Shown here: positions 9,981 through 20,517 of the stretch, in pieces
How the letters are laid out: each line of letters starts with the position of its first letter
How positions within the stretch are numbered: position 1 is the stretch's first letter
Assembly: GCA_011503125.2 (NCBI GenBank)
Contig: WWBZ02000001.1
Coordinates: 1,302,001 to 1,366,000 of the forward strand
Direction of reading: 5' to 3'
Origin: Botryosphaeria dothidea
Taxonomy: Eukaryota > Ascomycota > Dothideomycetes > Botryosphaeriales > Botryosphaeriaceae
Length of the DNA stretch: 64,000 nt
The notes under the pieces: generated by a model
The model's input: only the letters and a program-made list of their open reading frames with translations
Databases searched by the model: none
Told to the model about the DNA's origin: nothing
Program-made: the position numbers and the translations under genes

Positions 9981-12086
9981 TTAGGCGCCAACATCGATCA
10001 TCATCTGAGATGACTGCTTCAGCGGCTCCATTAGAGAAGCCGCTACTGCCATGCCAATATCCGCAACACCAGCTTGCTCGATGACATCTAGAGTCTTAGG
10101 AACGCCGATGAGAACGACCCCCTTGGGAACGATTACACCCTCGATACTAAAGTTTCCGAAGCTGACTAGACGCTCAAGCTTTGGGCAAGACTTGAAAATA
10201 CCGGCAACAATGACGGTATCAACGGGGTTGCAGAAGGAGATGTCGAGGGTCTTGAGCTCCGGATAGATCTTCTGGCCATCGAATACTTCCATAAAAGCGT
10301 CATGCGAGATGTGGCGGCAGGAAGCGAGGTTCAATGACCTAAGCTGCTGACCAGAATGCTTCATGAGGGCCCTGAAGCCGTCCGAAGCCAAGCCAATAGC
10401 CTCCCTAGGGCCATTCGGGTTCTGGTTGTCGACATCACGGGTGCTGTTGAAGTCCGCAAAGTGAAGCGGCGGGTTGGTCCAACCGTTGAAGAGTGCAGCG
10501 AATCCGGCGTCTGAGCAATAGTCATTCTCGGAGAAGCGAAGCTTGCGGAGGTCGTGGCACTGTGAGTGAATAGCGTCGAGAACGTCGTCATCGGCATCCA
10601 GAAAATGTTCAAGGGATAGTGTCTCCAGATTTGCACCAACGCAACCGATCAAATTGACGACACGCTCGCTTTGGACTTCTGCGGAGGTCTGTAATGAGAG
10701 GTGACGCAGATTTTTGAGCTTGGAGATGGCGTCGATGGAATCGGAGGTAATGCGGCGGCAGAGCTTCAACTTAAGACGCACGAGACTTGGAGCGAACTCG
10801 ACCATGGTGTTGACTGCGTCATCATCAAATGCTGCATCAAGCCACTGAAGCTTGAGCTCTTGCAACTTCTGCCCTTGTCGCATGAATAGCTCGCTCCACA
10901 TGTTGTCCGTGACCAAATTCGCCGCATAGAGTTGCAGATATCGGACATTCTTGCATTTGTCCAGCATATACTCCAAATTCTCATCCTTGAACTGGCAAGC
11001 GTTACGCAAGACAATCTTCTGGATGTGGGGTACGCTAGCGAACAACTCCGTGTAATCCTCTGTCTCGAGATATGCCGCGTCGTGGACAGCGACACCATCA
11101 AGATCCGACCGTAAGAAAAGCTTCAGAGTGCGGGGAGTAAGGACTCTCTTCTTGGAGAAGATCTCAGCGATCCTATCCAAGACGCTCTCCGGAAGGTCAC
11201 CGAACTCCTCGATCTCATTGTGGTGCTTCGCGACTTTTTCGATGCAAAGTTGCTGCAGGGACTTCGCACCTTGTGGCTTGTACGATGCGTCCATGCGATC
11301 ACTCTCAAGCTTACGCCGACGAGTCTGAGCGGCGGACTTCTTCTTCGGTTTGGAAGGACCAGCGTCTGCAGCAAGCTCTTTGCCGCAAGGGGTACACAGC
11401 AGTCCTCCATCGGGACCATTCTTGCTGTACGGAGTGACGGTGAAGCGCTTGTTGCAGATCTCGCAATTTTCCAACTGGCCGGGTGGAGGCTGGGTCTTCT
11501 TGTACATGTCCCGCGCGAGAGCATCGTCGTAATCCGAGTCGCTATCACCAGCCTCGGCCTTTCGCTGGGCCTTCTTCTTCTGGAATGCCTTGCTCTTCTT
11601 TATCTTCGTGAGGTTCTTCGCCTCGGCCGTTATTTCGCTGGCCTTTCGCTTCCTAGACAATGCTGAAGACGGCCCAGTCTCAACTTCCTCCATCTGTGCA
11701 TTGTTGTCGTTCGAGCTGGAGCCGGCGTCGGGTGTCTGGACGGCGGAATTGTCGGCATCGCTGGTTACTTGCTGTCTACGGCGCTCGTAGTTGTCGCGAA
11801 TTTCAGCAGCAGAAATGTTATTTGCCTGGAGATTTTGATTGTCAGCTCTAGAAATCTTTGAAAGAAACAAGTCACACCAGAGTACTTACCGCGAGGAAGT
11901 CGGTCAAAGCCGAGTTCCTGCACAATTGAGTTAGAAAGCCAATCTCACGAAGGCACGGCCTCACTCAAAAAGGAATCGACCAAAGGATTTGACGTACGGG
12001 CCGCGAATGCGATTGGCGTTAGAGCGTCTGCCCGACCTGTTGTTTGTCAGTCGAGATCATCACGGTCGGGTGAGGCTGGCTCACAT
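9981..12086 (-). CDS. RAD7: DNA repair protein RAD7, LRR protein of global-genome NER
   Basis: Four exons (12086-12085, 12036-11998, 11917-11890, 11825-9981) join in frame to 637 residues. The N terminus contains the Rad7 signature NANRIRGPNSALTDFLA followed by NNISAAEIR. A basic acidic linker precedes a four-cysteine zinc-binding segment (CEICNKRF...LLCTPCGK), then leucine-rich repeats fill the C-terminal two thirds (for example LVRLKLKLCRRITSDSID, LKTLDISFCNPVD). In yeast, Rad7 pairs with Rad16 to recognise lesions in non-transcribed DNA and is part of a cullin-type ubiquitin ligase. The start is unusual: the only in-frame ATG arises when exon 1 ending in AT is spliced to exon 2 beginning with G, giving ATG TCG GGC. 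Reading through the intron instead meets a stop. All four introns/exon joins use GT..AG. Confidence 0.9.
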
Positions 12087-12739
12087 CGTGGTCGCAATGT
12101 TGCGGGCTTGTCAGTACGGAGGGCAAGAGGGCAAGTCAGAGGACCAGGCACAGACAACAGAGAGGTAAAGAGAGCCGCGCCTGAAGGTGAGGGCACACGG
12201 AACGAAGGTTGGTGAACGAGCTGCGGGTAAGCCAGCGGCGGAGGCGACGGGTGACGGGGTCCGAACGAATCGATAAGTAGCGACGCGCTAGCGCCAACGC
12301 GCAGTCAGGTGGCAAATCAAAGACGCGCCTCTTCACTTAAGCCCGAAACGGCAATCGTGCCGCCAATCAGACTCTCACCAATGAAGTGCTCAGAGAAATT
12401 TTCAACTCCAGAACCGTCTCATTGCTGCCTAAGTTCTGTTTTAGATCCGCGTGTAAAACAATCTGACCCCTTCCCTCCAGTAAATCGAATATGCTTGATG
12501 GTATAACGCCTTTCTTTTTTTTCCCCACCATGATCTGCCGTTCCTCGCACCAAGCAGCTGGTCAAAGTACCGCTCAAATCGGTAGCCGCAAATCATTCGT
12601 CGTCCGCAGCCTTGATAGAATACTGAACCTTCGCGAGAAGAATCCCCACCCACCCAATGGATCGCTTGGCCTGAGAGTCTGCCCATAGGATTCCAGGAAG
12701 GTGATTGACGCCAAGCTTGAAGGATACCCGAGGCATCCC
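12087..12739. other. intergenic, RAD7 promoter region
   Basis: This is the 5' side of RAD7 and the 3' flank of the Stc1 gene. Only short open frames that share no family features are present, with a T-rich patch near 12510-12523. Confidence 0.5.
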
Positions 12740-13891
12740 TCAACGACGACGACTGCTGGCAAAGGCGTACTCATCCTCGCTATCATCATCGTCGCTTGAA
12801 GACTCCTCTTCTTCGTCTTCAGCCCAATGGTTTTCCTCTTCCTGCTCCGGCTGCAGTTTCGGCTCCGGCTTCTAAAATCCATGTCAGTCTTATCGAAACA
12901 TCCGGAATCATCAAAACTTACGTATGCGCGGACCTTGGCCCACTTACCGCCTGAGCTACTCGCAGGCCGATTCGTCTCCATCGAGTCAGCCACGGAGGCG
13001 GCACGCGGATGGCCGTACTTCACTGCATCAAACCCGCCCGAGGAACTGCCCGCCTTACTAGCAGACCAGGTGGATGAGACTGTACCCGCGCAGCTTCCCG
13101 AACGACCGTTGCTGCTGGCTGGGACTGTATTAGGAGCACTTACGCCAGCAACTGAATGATCCTTAATGGGCGTCCAGAAACCACCGGTTGTAGTAGATGC
13201 AGAGTCGTCAAATGACAAGTTGTCAAAGTCACCCACTAAGTTTCCGGTGGCTGTGCCAGCCAAGGACTCTGGGTATGTCGATGTAACCGAACTCAGATCA
13301 TTGTGCTCTTCATCTTCAGAGGAATCGTCGTCCGAGTCGGCGTTGGTGAGCACTTCTCCATGGTACGTGCGTTGCTCTTGGACAGGCTCGGTCTCTAGCT
13401 GCTTCTTCATGCAGTCATTGCACCTCTACAGTCCAAATGTCAGCAGATTTCCTCGATTAGGTGGAAGGATAACAACACACGGCATGGTCGGGATTCTTGC
13501 GTTGAGCCTTCGCGAATTCCTCGAGTCCCTTGTCCTTCTCGCACATGAAGCACTTCAACTCCATCACTTGCCGCGGGACACAGAGTGTACATTGCGCTGT
13601 GAGGGGGCCCTTGTTGTTCAGAACCTTCTCACGGAGTTCATTGAGGCGTTTCTTGGCGAAGTTCGACTGGCCCTTGTACTTGTTGCACCGATCGCAGCGA
13701 ATCCTTTTGGATGCTGTGGTTGGCAAGAGCTTTGACAATTAAGGGAAGAAGCTTACTTCTCAGGCAGGCGGACATTCTGTAGACTACAGAGAAAGACTGT
13801 TAATAGCTGTGATGCGATTGATTGATGGATGAGGGACTGACCTTGCTGACGTGACGTCTTGATTGTTATAGTATCTTCCGCGGCCAGGCAT
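12740..13891 (-). CDS. Stc1-domain protein, heterochromatin/RNAi adaptor type
   Basis: The Stc1 domain lies at 13735-13481 plus the start of the next exon (from 13425). It has paired cysteine motifs typical of this zinc domain: IRCDRCNKYK, FAKKRLNELR, CTLC, KCFMCEKDKGLEEFAKAQR, and RCNDC after the junction. In fission yeast, Stc1 links the Argonaute RITS complex to the Clr4 methyltransferase complex; filamentous fungi have proteins with the same domain and poorly known roles. The rest is Ser-rich and acidic, ending in ESSSDDDDSEDEYAF and RRR. Clear introns are 13480-13426 and 12921-12872. The 5' end is less certain: ATG at 13891 opens a short exon (MPGRGRYY), but the donor that joins it in frame to the Stc1 exon is ambiguous. 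Confidence 0.75.
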
Positions 13892-15040
13892 TTTGGAACG
13901 TTCAAGCCGGACTGTTGCGAGCAGGCTCGTTGAACGTCAACTTGCAGACCGGTCACAGCGTCACAGCGTCACAGGAGGAATGAGCTTGGAAGGAAGCCTT
14001 GTGAGGGGAATGGTGAATGAGGCCAATGTCAATGAGTTCTGATCAGCGCTTGGGAGCTGGGCTGGCGAGGTTGGTGGCGTTGAGGAACAGAAGAGAGGAG
14101 AGGTAGAGTGGTAAGCGTCTCTTTTAAGCACGAAGGGGAGGCGCATTTGCAGGGAGCCGGCACGTGCACAAGAGGCAGTCACGGCCCGTGACGAGGCTCT
14201 GCAGTCGACAGACCGGCGGAGAGGGAAGGTGCACCTGCCCAGAACCATGCCTCGACCTCGTCACCTGCAGCTTGCTTCTGCTTCTGAGTCATCTCCTGCA
14301 CGTGTAGGCTCGATATCTATCCCGGCTTCTTTCCATTCTCATCAATTGATGTGCTCCTGCCAACAGGTCTCCCGTTTGCACGCGCTGCATGCAACCGTCC
14401 GGAATTTGCATGCAGGAAGTTGCCAAGCAAGCCTCAAACGACGCAAAGCAGCGGTCGTCGCGACACGCTTTGGCTTCTCGTGGGTTTCCAGCTCGGCAGG
14501 TCATGGCGGTGAGTACGAAGGTGGATGACGATGAGGAGTGAAGGCGTGGAGCTCGGAGAAGGGATCGTCGGGTGAAGGCTCCCCCACGCAATCCCCCGCA
14601 AAAAGCCCAGCCCGCCTCCACACGGTACAACCGCCGATTCCTCAGTCCGGCGAGTAATGCCCTATCAGCCGCATCAATACGTCCCGTGCTCTATCCCTGT
14701 CCGGCTTTGAACACGCCCGGCTTAAGCCACCCTCGGCACCAATTGGTCCATCAGTCGCTCCCCGCAGGCCTGTTTCAGTGCGAGATCTGTCGCTTCATCC
14801 AGAAGACCCCACCATTCATGGCTTCGCCCCGCTGTCCCGCCTGCCGAGCGCCCCTTCGAATGCCGCCCTCGTGAGACGGTGAAAATGACACTTAAGATGG
14901 CCCAGCACCCACCTTCCCCATGTTTCCAACCTCAGTTCCTTCCTCCCCGACCCTTTCCCCAAACCTGATCATCTGTGGCCTCGCATTCACCCCCCGGATT
15001 TTCCGAATACGACCCCGCCAGTGAGTTTCAACTCGACATC
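13892..15040. other. divergent intergenic region between Stc1 gene and alcohol dehydrogenase
   Basis: About 1.1 kb between two divergent genes, so it should hold both promoters. The last 150 nt before the dehydrogenase start are C/T-rich, as is common just upstream of fungal start codons. No coding potential of note. Confidence 0.5.
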
Positions 15041-16795
15041 ATGGCTGCTCCAGAGATCCCCAAGAAATACAAGGCCGTCATTTACGACAAGCCCGGCACC
15101 CTCTCGACCAAAGTCGTAGAGTTGGACACGCCAGAGCCAGGCCCTGGCGAGGTTCTCATCAATTTGTATGCGCACAACCCCGCGTATTGATGACCGTGCC
15201 CCTCTTCTTACTCATCCGCTTATAGGTCGCACTCCGGTGTTTGTCATTCGGACTTTGGCATTATGATGAACAGGTGATTCGCCCTCGGAACGCTGTCCCA
15301 ATTCATTTACAACCTCTGATTGCTTCGTCTCATCCAGTTGGTCTCAGCTCCCGTTCCCCACGCCCGAGGGTCAGGTCGGAGGACATGAAGGTAAGACTAT
15401 ATTTTATCACCGATGCCATTGGGACTTTATTGATTGACCACGATCCAGGCGTCGGCACAATCGTCAAGATGGGGCCAGGTTCGGAGGCGGCAGCAGTGAA
15501 GGTAAGCGAATCATCCTCACTACTTCCTTCTCAAACCAATCGCCATTCAGGTCGGCGAGCGTGTCGGCATCAAATGGCTCAGTGGGATCTGTGGCTCCTG
15601 CAGTAAGTCTTCGACATCTCGGCGCGGCACCAACTGCCAATTCTAATTCCGTGAAAGCATGCTGTCTTGCCGGCATGGATGGCCAATGCAAGAACCAGGT
15701 TGGATGCCCCCTTACGCAGACTCACGCAAGCGCTGACAGAGGGGCTCGCAGAAAATCAGCGGCTACTACACGCCCGGTACCTTCCAGGTTGGTCTCTCAG
15801 TACTGTTAGCCTGATGGATCCTGATAAAGATTCGACAGCAATACGTACTTGCCCCCGCAAACTACGTTACTCCAGTGAGAACTACCTCAAACACTCTTAC
15901 ATAGGTCATCACTCATATCCCTCCACAGGTCCCAGATGGACTAGATAGCGCTGCAGCTGCGCCGATGCTCTGCGCCGGTGTGACGACGTACTCGGCTTTG
16001 CGCAAAGCCGGTGCGCAGAGCGGAGACTATGTTGTCCTACTTGGTACGTCTCATGGAATCCCACAAGTTCTTTGTTTTCTTTAGAAATGCGCTCCCTCGG
16101 GAAGGACTTCTGCACATCAAGAGAAGGAGCTCGACTGCAACACTACACAACACATAATCTTGACAGGGACTCCTGGAGCAACAAATTCAACTAACCAATC
16201 CCGACCTCCCAGGTGCCGGTGGTGGTCTCGGCCACATCGCCGCCCAACTCGGCTCCCGCGGCATGGGCTACCGCATCATCGGCGTCGACTCGCCCAGCAA
16301 AGAAGACCTCGTGCGCGGCTCCGGCGCCGAGCACTTCCTGCCGCACACGCTTGGCAAGGACCTGCCCGGCCGCATCAAAGACCTGACTGACGGCCTCGGC
16401 GCCAGCGCCGTGATCGTCCTCACCGCAGCCAATGTACCCATCCCCGTCTTCTCGATACAAAAGAAAATAGAAGGAAAAGCTAATACAACCAGTCCGCCTA
16501 CGCTCAAGCCGTCGAACTTCTCCGCGAAGGCGGCACGCTGGTCTGCGTCGGCATCCCTGAAGGTGCAGCCGTCCCCATCGCCGGCGCCATGCCGCAGTTC
16601 CTGGTGGCAAAGGCGCTCAAGATTGTGGGTGTGGCGGTCGGGGATCGTAGGGAAGCGATCGAGACGATGGATTTTGCGCGCAGGGGCCTGGTGACGACCC
16701 ACTATCGGACGGCGAAGATGGACGAGTTGACGGATGTGTTCAGGGACATGGAGGAGGGGAGGGTGCAGGGGAGGGTGGTGTTGGACCTTTCTTAG
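15041..16795 (+). CDS. zinc-dependent alcohol dehydrogenase, yeast ADH1 type
   Basis: Eleven exons (first 15041-15165, last 16493-16795) and ten GT..AG introns join in frame to 360 residues, a normal length for tetrameric yeast-type ADH. Catalytic zinc ligands are visible in order: the Cys of SGVCHSD, the His of GGHEG and the Cys of APMLCAGVT. The structural zinc site is intact (C-x2-C-x2-C-x7-C within GICGSCTCCLAGMDGQC). The Rossmann motif is GAGGGLG. These enzymes interconvert primary alcohols and aldehydes with NAD(H), usually in the cytosol or mitochondria; the preferred substrate cannot be told. No mitochondrial presequence is visible from the chosen start MAAPEIPKKYKA, which aligns with family starts. 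The high intron density contrasts with its neighbours and broke the gene into many small open frames. Confidence 0.92.
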
Positions 16796-18451
16796 AGAGC
16801 GGGATTGAGATGTGGCATTATAGGGAGTTTGGAGAGGGGTGTGTAGCACTGTTGGCGTTGAGAGGACGCGCATGGCGAGCACGTGTTTGAGGGAGTGAAG
16901 ATGCGAGATATGAGATATGAATTTCTTAGCGTATTGTTTTTGCTACAATTTTGCTATTGAACAGGACTAGTAGATTGACACAGCCTGATGAAATGCTCTG
17001 GTACTCTCGAAAGCGCTCAAGAATCATCTTTCTGAATTCCTAGATTCCTAAGTGATGTTCAACGTCTCACGAAGCTCACGGCTACCTGCTCCGCCAACCT
17101 TCCTTTGTTCCCTATTAAGAAACACAATCAGCAGATCAAATCTCGTATATCTTCTAGACCCGATAAGGATCTTCCAAAATTGGAGCATAACCATAAGAAA
17201 GTTTTCAAGTGCTTCCGAGATAACCGTCGGCCCAGCCAGCCACCCATACAAGGATGTCTGATAGGGCCCGTAGTAACACAGCCACATAGCAAGGGCACGA
17301 GTGCTATTATCAGGAACCATCCATTGCCCGGGGGCGGCAGCGCTAGCGCTGGTAGATTTTAGGTATGCTGCATGGTATCGAATTTCTGGGAAATGGCGTG
17401 TTGCTCATGCCTACATCGGGCCGCCTGATGGTTTCACCCATGGGGAGGACCCTGCGTCCGTGCCGATGACGAGGGCGATTCAATAAACGTTCAGGAAGCT
17501 AGGGTCAAGCCTCTACTGGCCGGGGTTTACGGTGGTAAAAGAGTTTCGCTTGAACCCTGAGTTCCTGGATTGATTCCCTTTGGGGTAGGAGTGGAGAGGA
17601 ATTAAGCTTGCAACGTCGACACTGCAATTTCCACTATCATCCGCCATGAGTAAGACAACTAATGTGAGTAAAGCTGCCCATGGGGAGAGGAATAAACGTC
17701 GTCGCTTGACTGTCACTCAGAGCAGGTTCAGAGCCAAAGCTCGCTCGCACAAGCCCTTGATTTGGGGTGGGAAAAAGCATTTGGAGTTTTTATTAAGCCC
17801 CCATGCAAGGCTTCCACGCACCTTATACTACACAGAAGAAGGTCCTTTTCGCACCTTTTTCTAGCTTTTCGTTCATCCGAAATCCCCAAAATCCCCATCT
17901 GGTCAACCCTGCATTGGAAGAAAAGAAGCAGGAAAAAGTGAATCAAAAGGAACAGAAAAGAAGAGCGCCGAACTAAAACAGAGGAACTTCCTGATCTTTC
18001 CCCGTTCAATCCGACCAAAGAGAAAATATGAAAAATATTCAGCCATTGACCAAAATAGGTGATCTTGACCAAAAGGTGTCTTTATCCGTCCAAAAGGGGT
18101 TGCCGTCCGAATAATCCAGAATGTCCGTTCCAGGGCCGTTCCATCATAACCTCGTAAACAGCGAAAATGGCAAAGTGAAAAAAAGGGAAGCCGTGCTCCA
18201 AGGCCAATAGCAATCTCGTCCGTAGTGTCGTGGCTCAAAATTTAAAATACTAGAGAAAAAGAGACATAGATATAGGAGCGGGTATATGTTGATCGTGTGC
18301 ATGTATGTAGCGTGTGCATTGCTGACAAACAGGAGGATAAAGGTGAAGCGTATCTAAGGTCATGAGGGCAGACGAGGTCCAGCTCATCGAATCCAAGTAA
18401 TTCAAGCGAGCGAATAGGCTATACCTGGTTGATCAAGGTGTCGAAATGCCA
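16796..18451. other. intergenic between convergent genes
   Basis: About 1.65 kb between the 3' ends of the alcohol dehydrogenase and the DUF7514 gene. It contains both 3' flanks. I see no gene, tRNA or repeat. Confidence 0.5.
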
Positions 18452-20517
18452 TCATGTATACCGCGGTGGAGGCGGAGGGTAACCCCCGTAGGCGTTGGTA
18501 CCATATGATGCTGCGCCGGTGCTATTGAGCCGGCTCCGATAGTAGTCGTCTTCATAGACGCTGTTGTGTCTCGGCTGTGAGCCGGGGATATAGCTGCTGT
18601 TGCGGTGCCCGTTGACGTCAGCCCAGTCGGTCTTGGGGAACTGCGTCCGTGTTGATGAGCGTGGCGCACTGGCATCGCCATCGCCCGGATCGCTGTATAT
18701 GTTGCTAGCGTAGTATGACGCTGGAATATCACCGACGTTATTCGGTTCAGAGCGAGTGCCGTAGCCATCATTCCTGCTGGTACTGAATGAGGGACTGCGC
18801 CGACGGGTGCCATGGACGTTGGGGCCAGTGCGGTACTGCCTGGTCTGCGTTGTGCTAGGAGGATAGTCGGAATGACTGGTCGTCCGGTAGATGCCATTCG
18901 TGCCCGCAGATGCATTGGAATACGTGCGGTGAATTCGGGCTGGTCCACCAGCATCAGGAGGTGCACTTCCAGGAGTCGCTCCTGTTACTGGAGGGACTGT
19001 GCTGGGTTTGCTCGTGGGCGGGAAATCGCCATAGCGCTTGCCGGTGCCCTCTCGAGCAGTGTATGGCTTGCGCTCGCGCTCAATGGGTATCGACACGGGC
19101 TCGTTGTCAGAGTCAGATGAGACTGCCGTCTCCCTAACGTCCGTCGGGTAGGGCGAGTACGAAGACGGGGGAGGAGGCTGAGTAGGAGGAGGTGGAGGGA
19201 AGGTAGGGGTACGGATGGTAATGTTGCCGCTGGAGCAAATAGCAGCAGCGCACCGTTGGCGTGCTTGGAGATTCTCGACCTTTGGAAAGAGCCGCTGGGG
19301 AAGCTCCTTAGGGAAGCGCTCCTTGACATCATCGGCATTGCTGATGGGCATGTGCATCACAGCCTTGGCAAGACGATCAAACTCGATATCAGGATGGCCT
19401 TGGATCATCAGTGTCATCCAAGTCTTGAAGCCTGCCGGTGTCAATCCAGGAATGTTCGGGACTTCGTCGGTTTTCTCCTGGGTCAGGTGGTGCGAACAGC
19501 GCAAATCCCTGTACATCTTCGAGATTGCTGCGTTGGACAGAGTTCCGAAGACGGCTATTCCGATCAGCCTTCGCCTCTGAAAGCATCATGGATGTGACTT
19601 ACTGCTCCAGGGATAAATCTCACCCTGGGTACGGGTCTCCTCGTAGAATTTGCGCATCTTCGCCGGCGTGACGACTAGTGTACGCTTTGGCTCGTAATCG
19701 TCGATCTGTAACAAAATAGTCAGCACTGACACGAGACGATCACCGTAGTGACGCATACCAGGTGGAGTGCAAGGCCACGTAGGAATTGGCTCAGCCTTGG
19801 GGTCGGCTGACCATCGGCATCGAAAAGCGGTCTCCATGTCTTCTCAATGGCCGTCTCCTCCACATCGGTAAGGTGCCGCTCGAACTGAGGTCGCTGCGGC
19901 GGGGGCGCATTGGTGCAGATGTTGCTGTGCTGCGACGCCGAGCCGTACTGTGAACCGTGGTCCGATGTGACCGATGACGTAGTACGAGGAGCGCCGAACT
20001 TTGGCACAGGGCCGTCCCGCTCTCTACCATCAGACCTAAAGTAAGGGTCCTGCACTGGTGGCTCAGGCGAGTTGGAGCCGCCTGTGGAGTAGATGCTTTC
20101 GTGCCTGGTAGGAGACGGCGGTGTGTAGACGTCGCGAGGAGGGAACGAGGCGGTCGCAGACGTTGCAGGCGAGCCAGGCGGGTATGGATGCTTGCTGGCT
20201 GGCTTGCTCTGCGAGGGCATCTGGCCTGTCGACTTTAGCGTATCGATGACCTGCTTCCTCACTTCTTCGGTGATTTGTGCCACCAGATCGGGATCAAGCT
20301 GGCTGGCGGTACCCGACTTGTCGAAGGCATTGTTGACGGCCTCGTAGACGGGCTGGCCTTGCTGCGAGCTCTGCGAGCGGTCCCCCGATGACGAACGTGA
20401 AGTGCGGCGGCGTGCAGAGGTCGAGTAGGACGAGGCGTACGACGGCTGGTCCGAGGAGTCGTGATAAGCTTCGCGTGGTGATGGCGGCTGGTCGGGGCTG
20501 CGGTAATCGTAGGCCAT
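18452..20517 (-). CDS. DUF7514-domain protein, conserved in fungi, function unknown
   Basis: Three exons (20517-19759, 19705-19603, 19554-18452) join in frame to 654 residues. The central folded domain starts near residue 220 with WRPLFDADGQPTPRLSQFLR and continues across both junctions (DDYEPKRTLVVTPAKM, GEIYPW, VFGTLSNAAI) to KERFPKELPQRLF. This matches what I recall of the DUF7514 family in ascomycetes; the name rests on memory. Both flanks are low-complexity: the N terminus is Ser/Pro/Gln-rich and the C terminus is Pro-, Ser- and Tyr-rich, with PPPPPTQPPPP and a final PPPPPRYT. The start at 20517 (MAYDYRSP) is the first in-frame ATG. It shares a 2.5 kb upstream region with the divergent MAPKKK gene, which may point to joint regulation but does not prove it. 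Confidence 0.8.

Noticed and set aside
13740..13766. 27-nt intron between NVRLPEK-like residues and the Stc1 exon
   Set aside because: GTAAGC...AAAG would be only 27 nt, well below the usual minimum, and the joined frame does not match.
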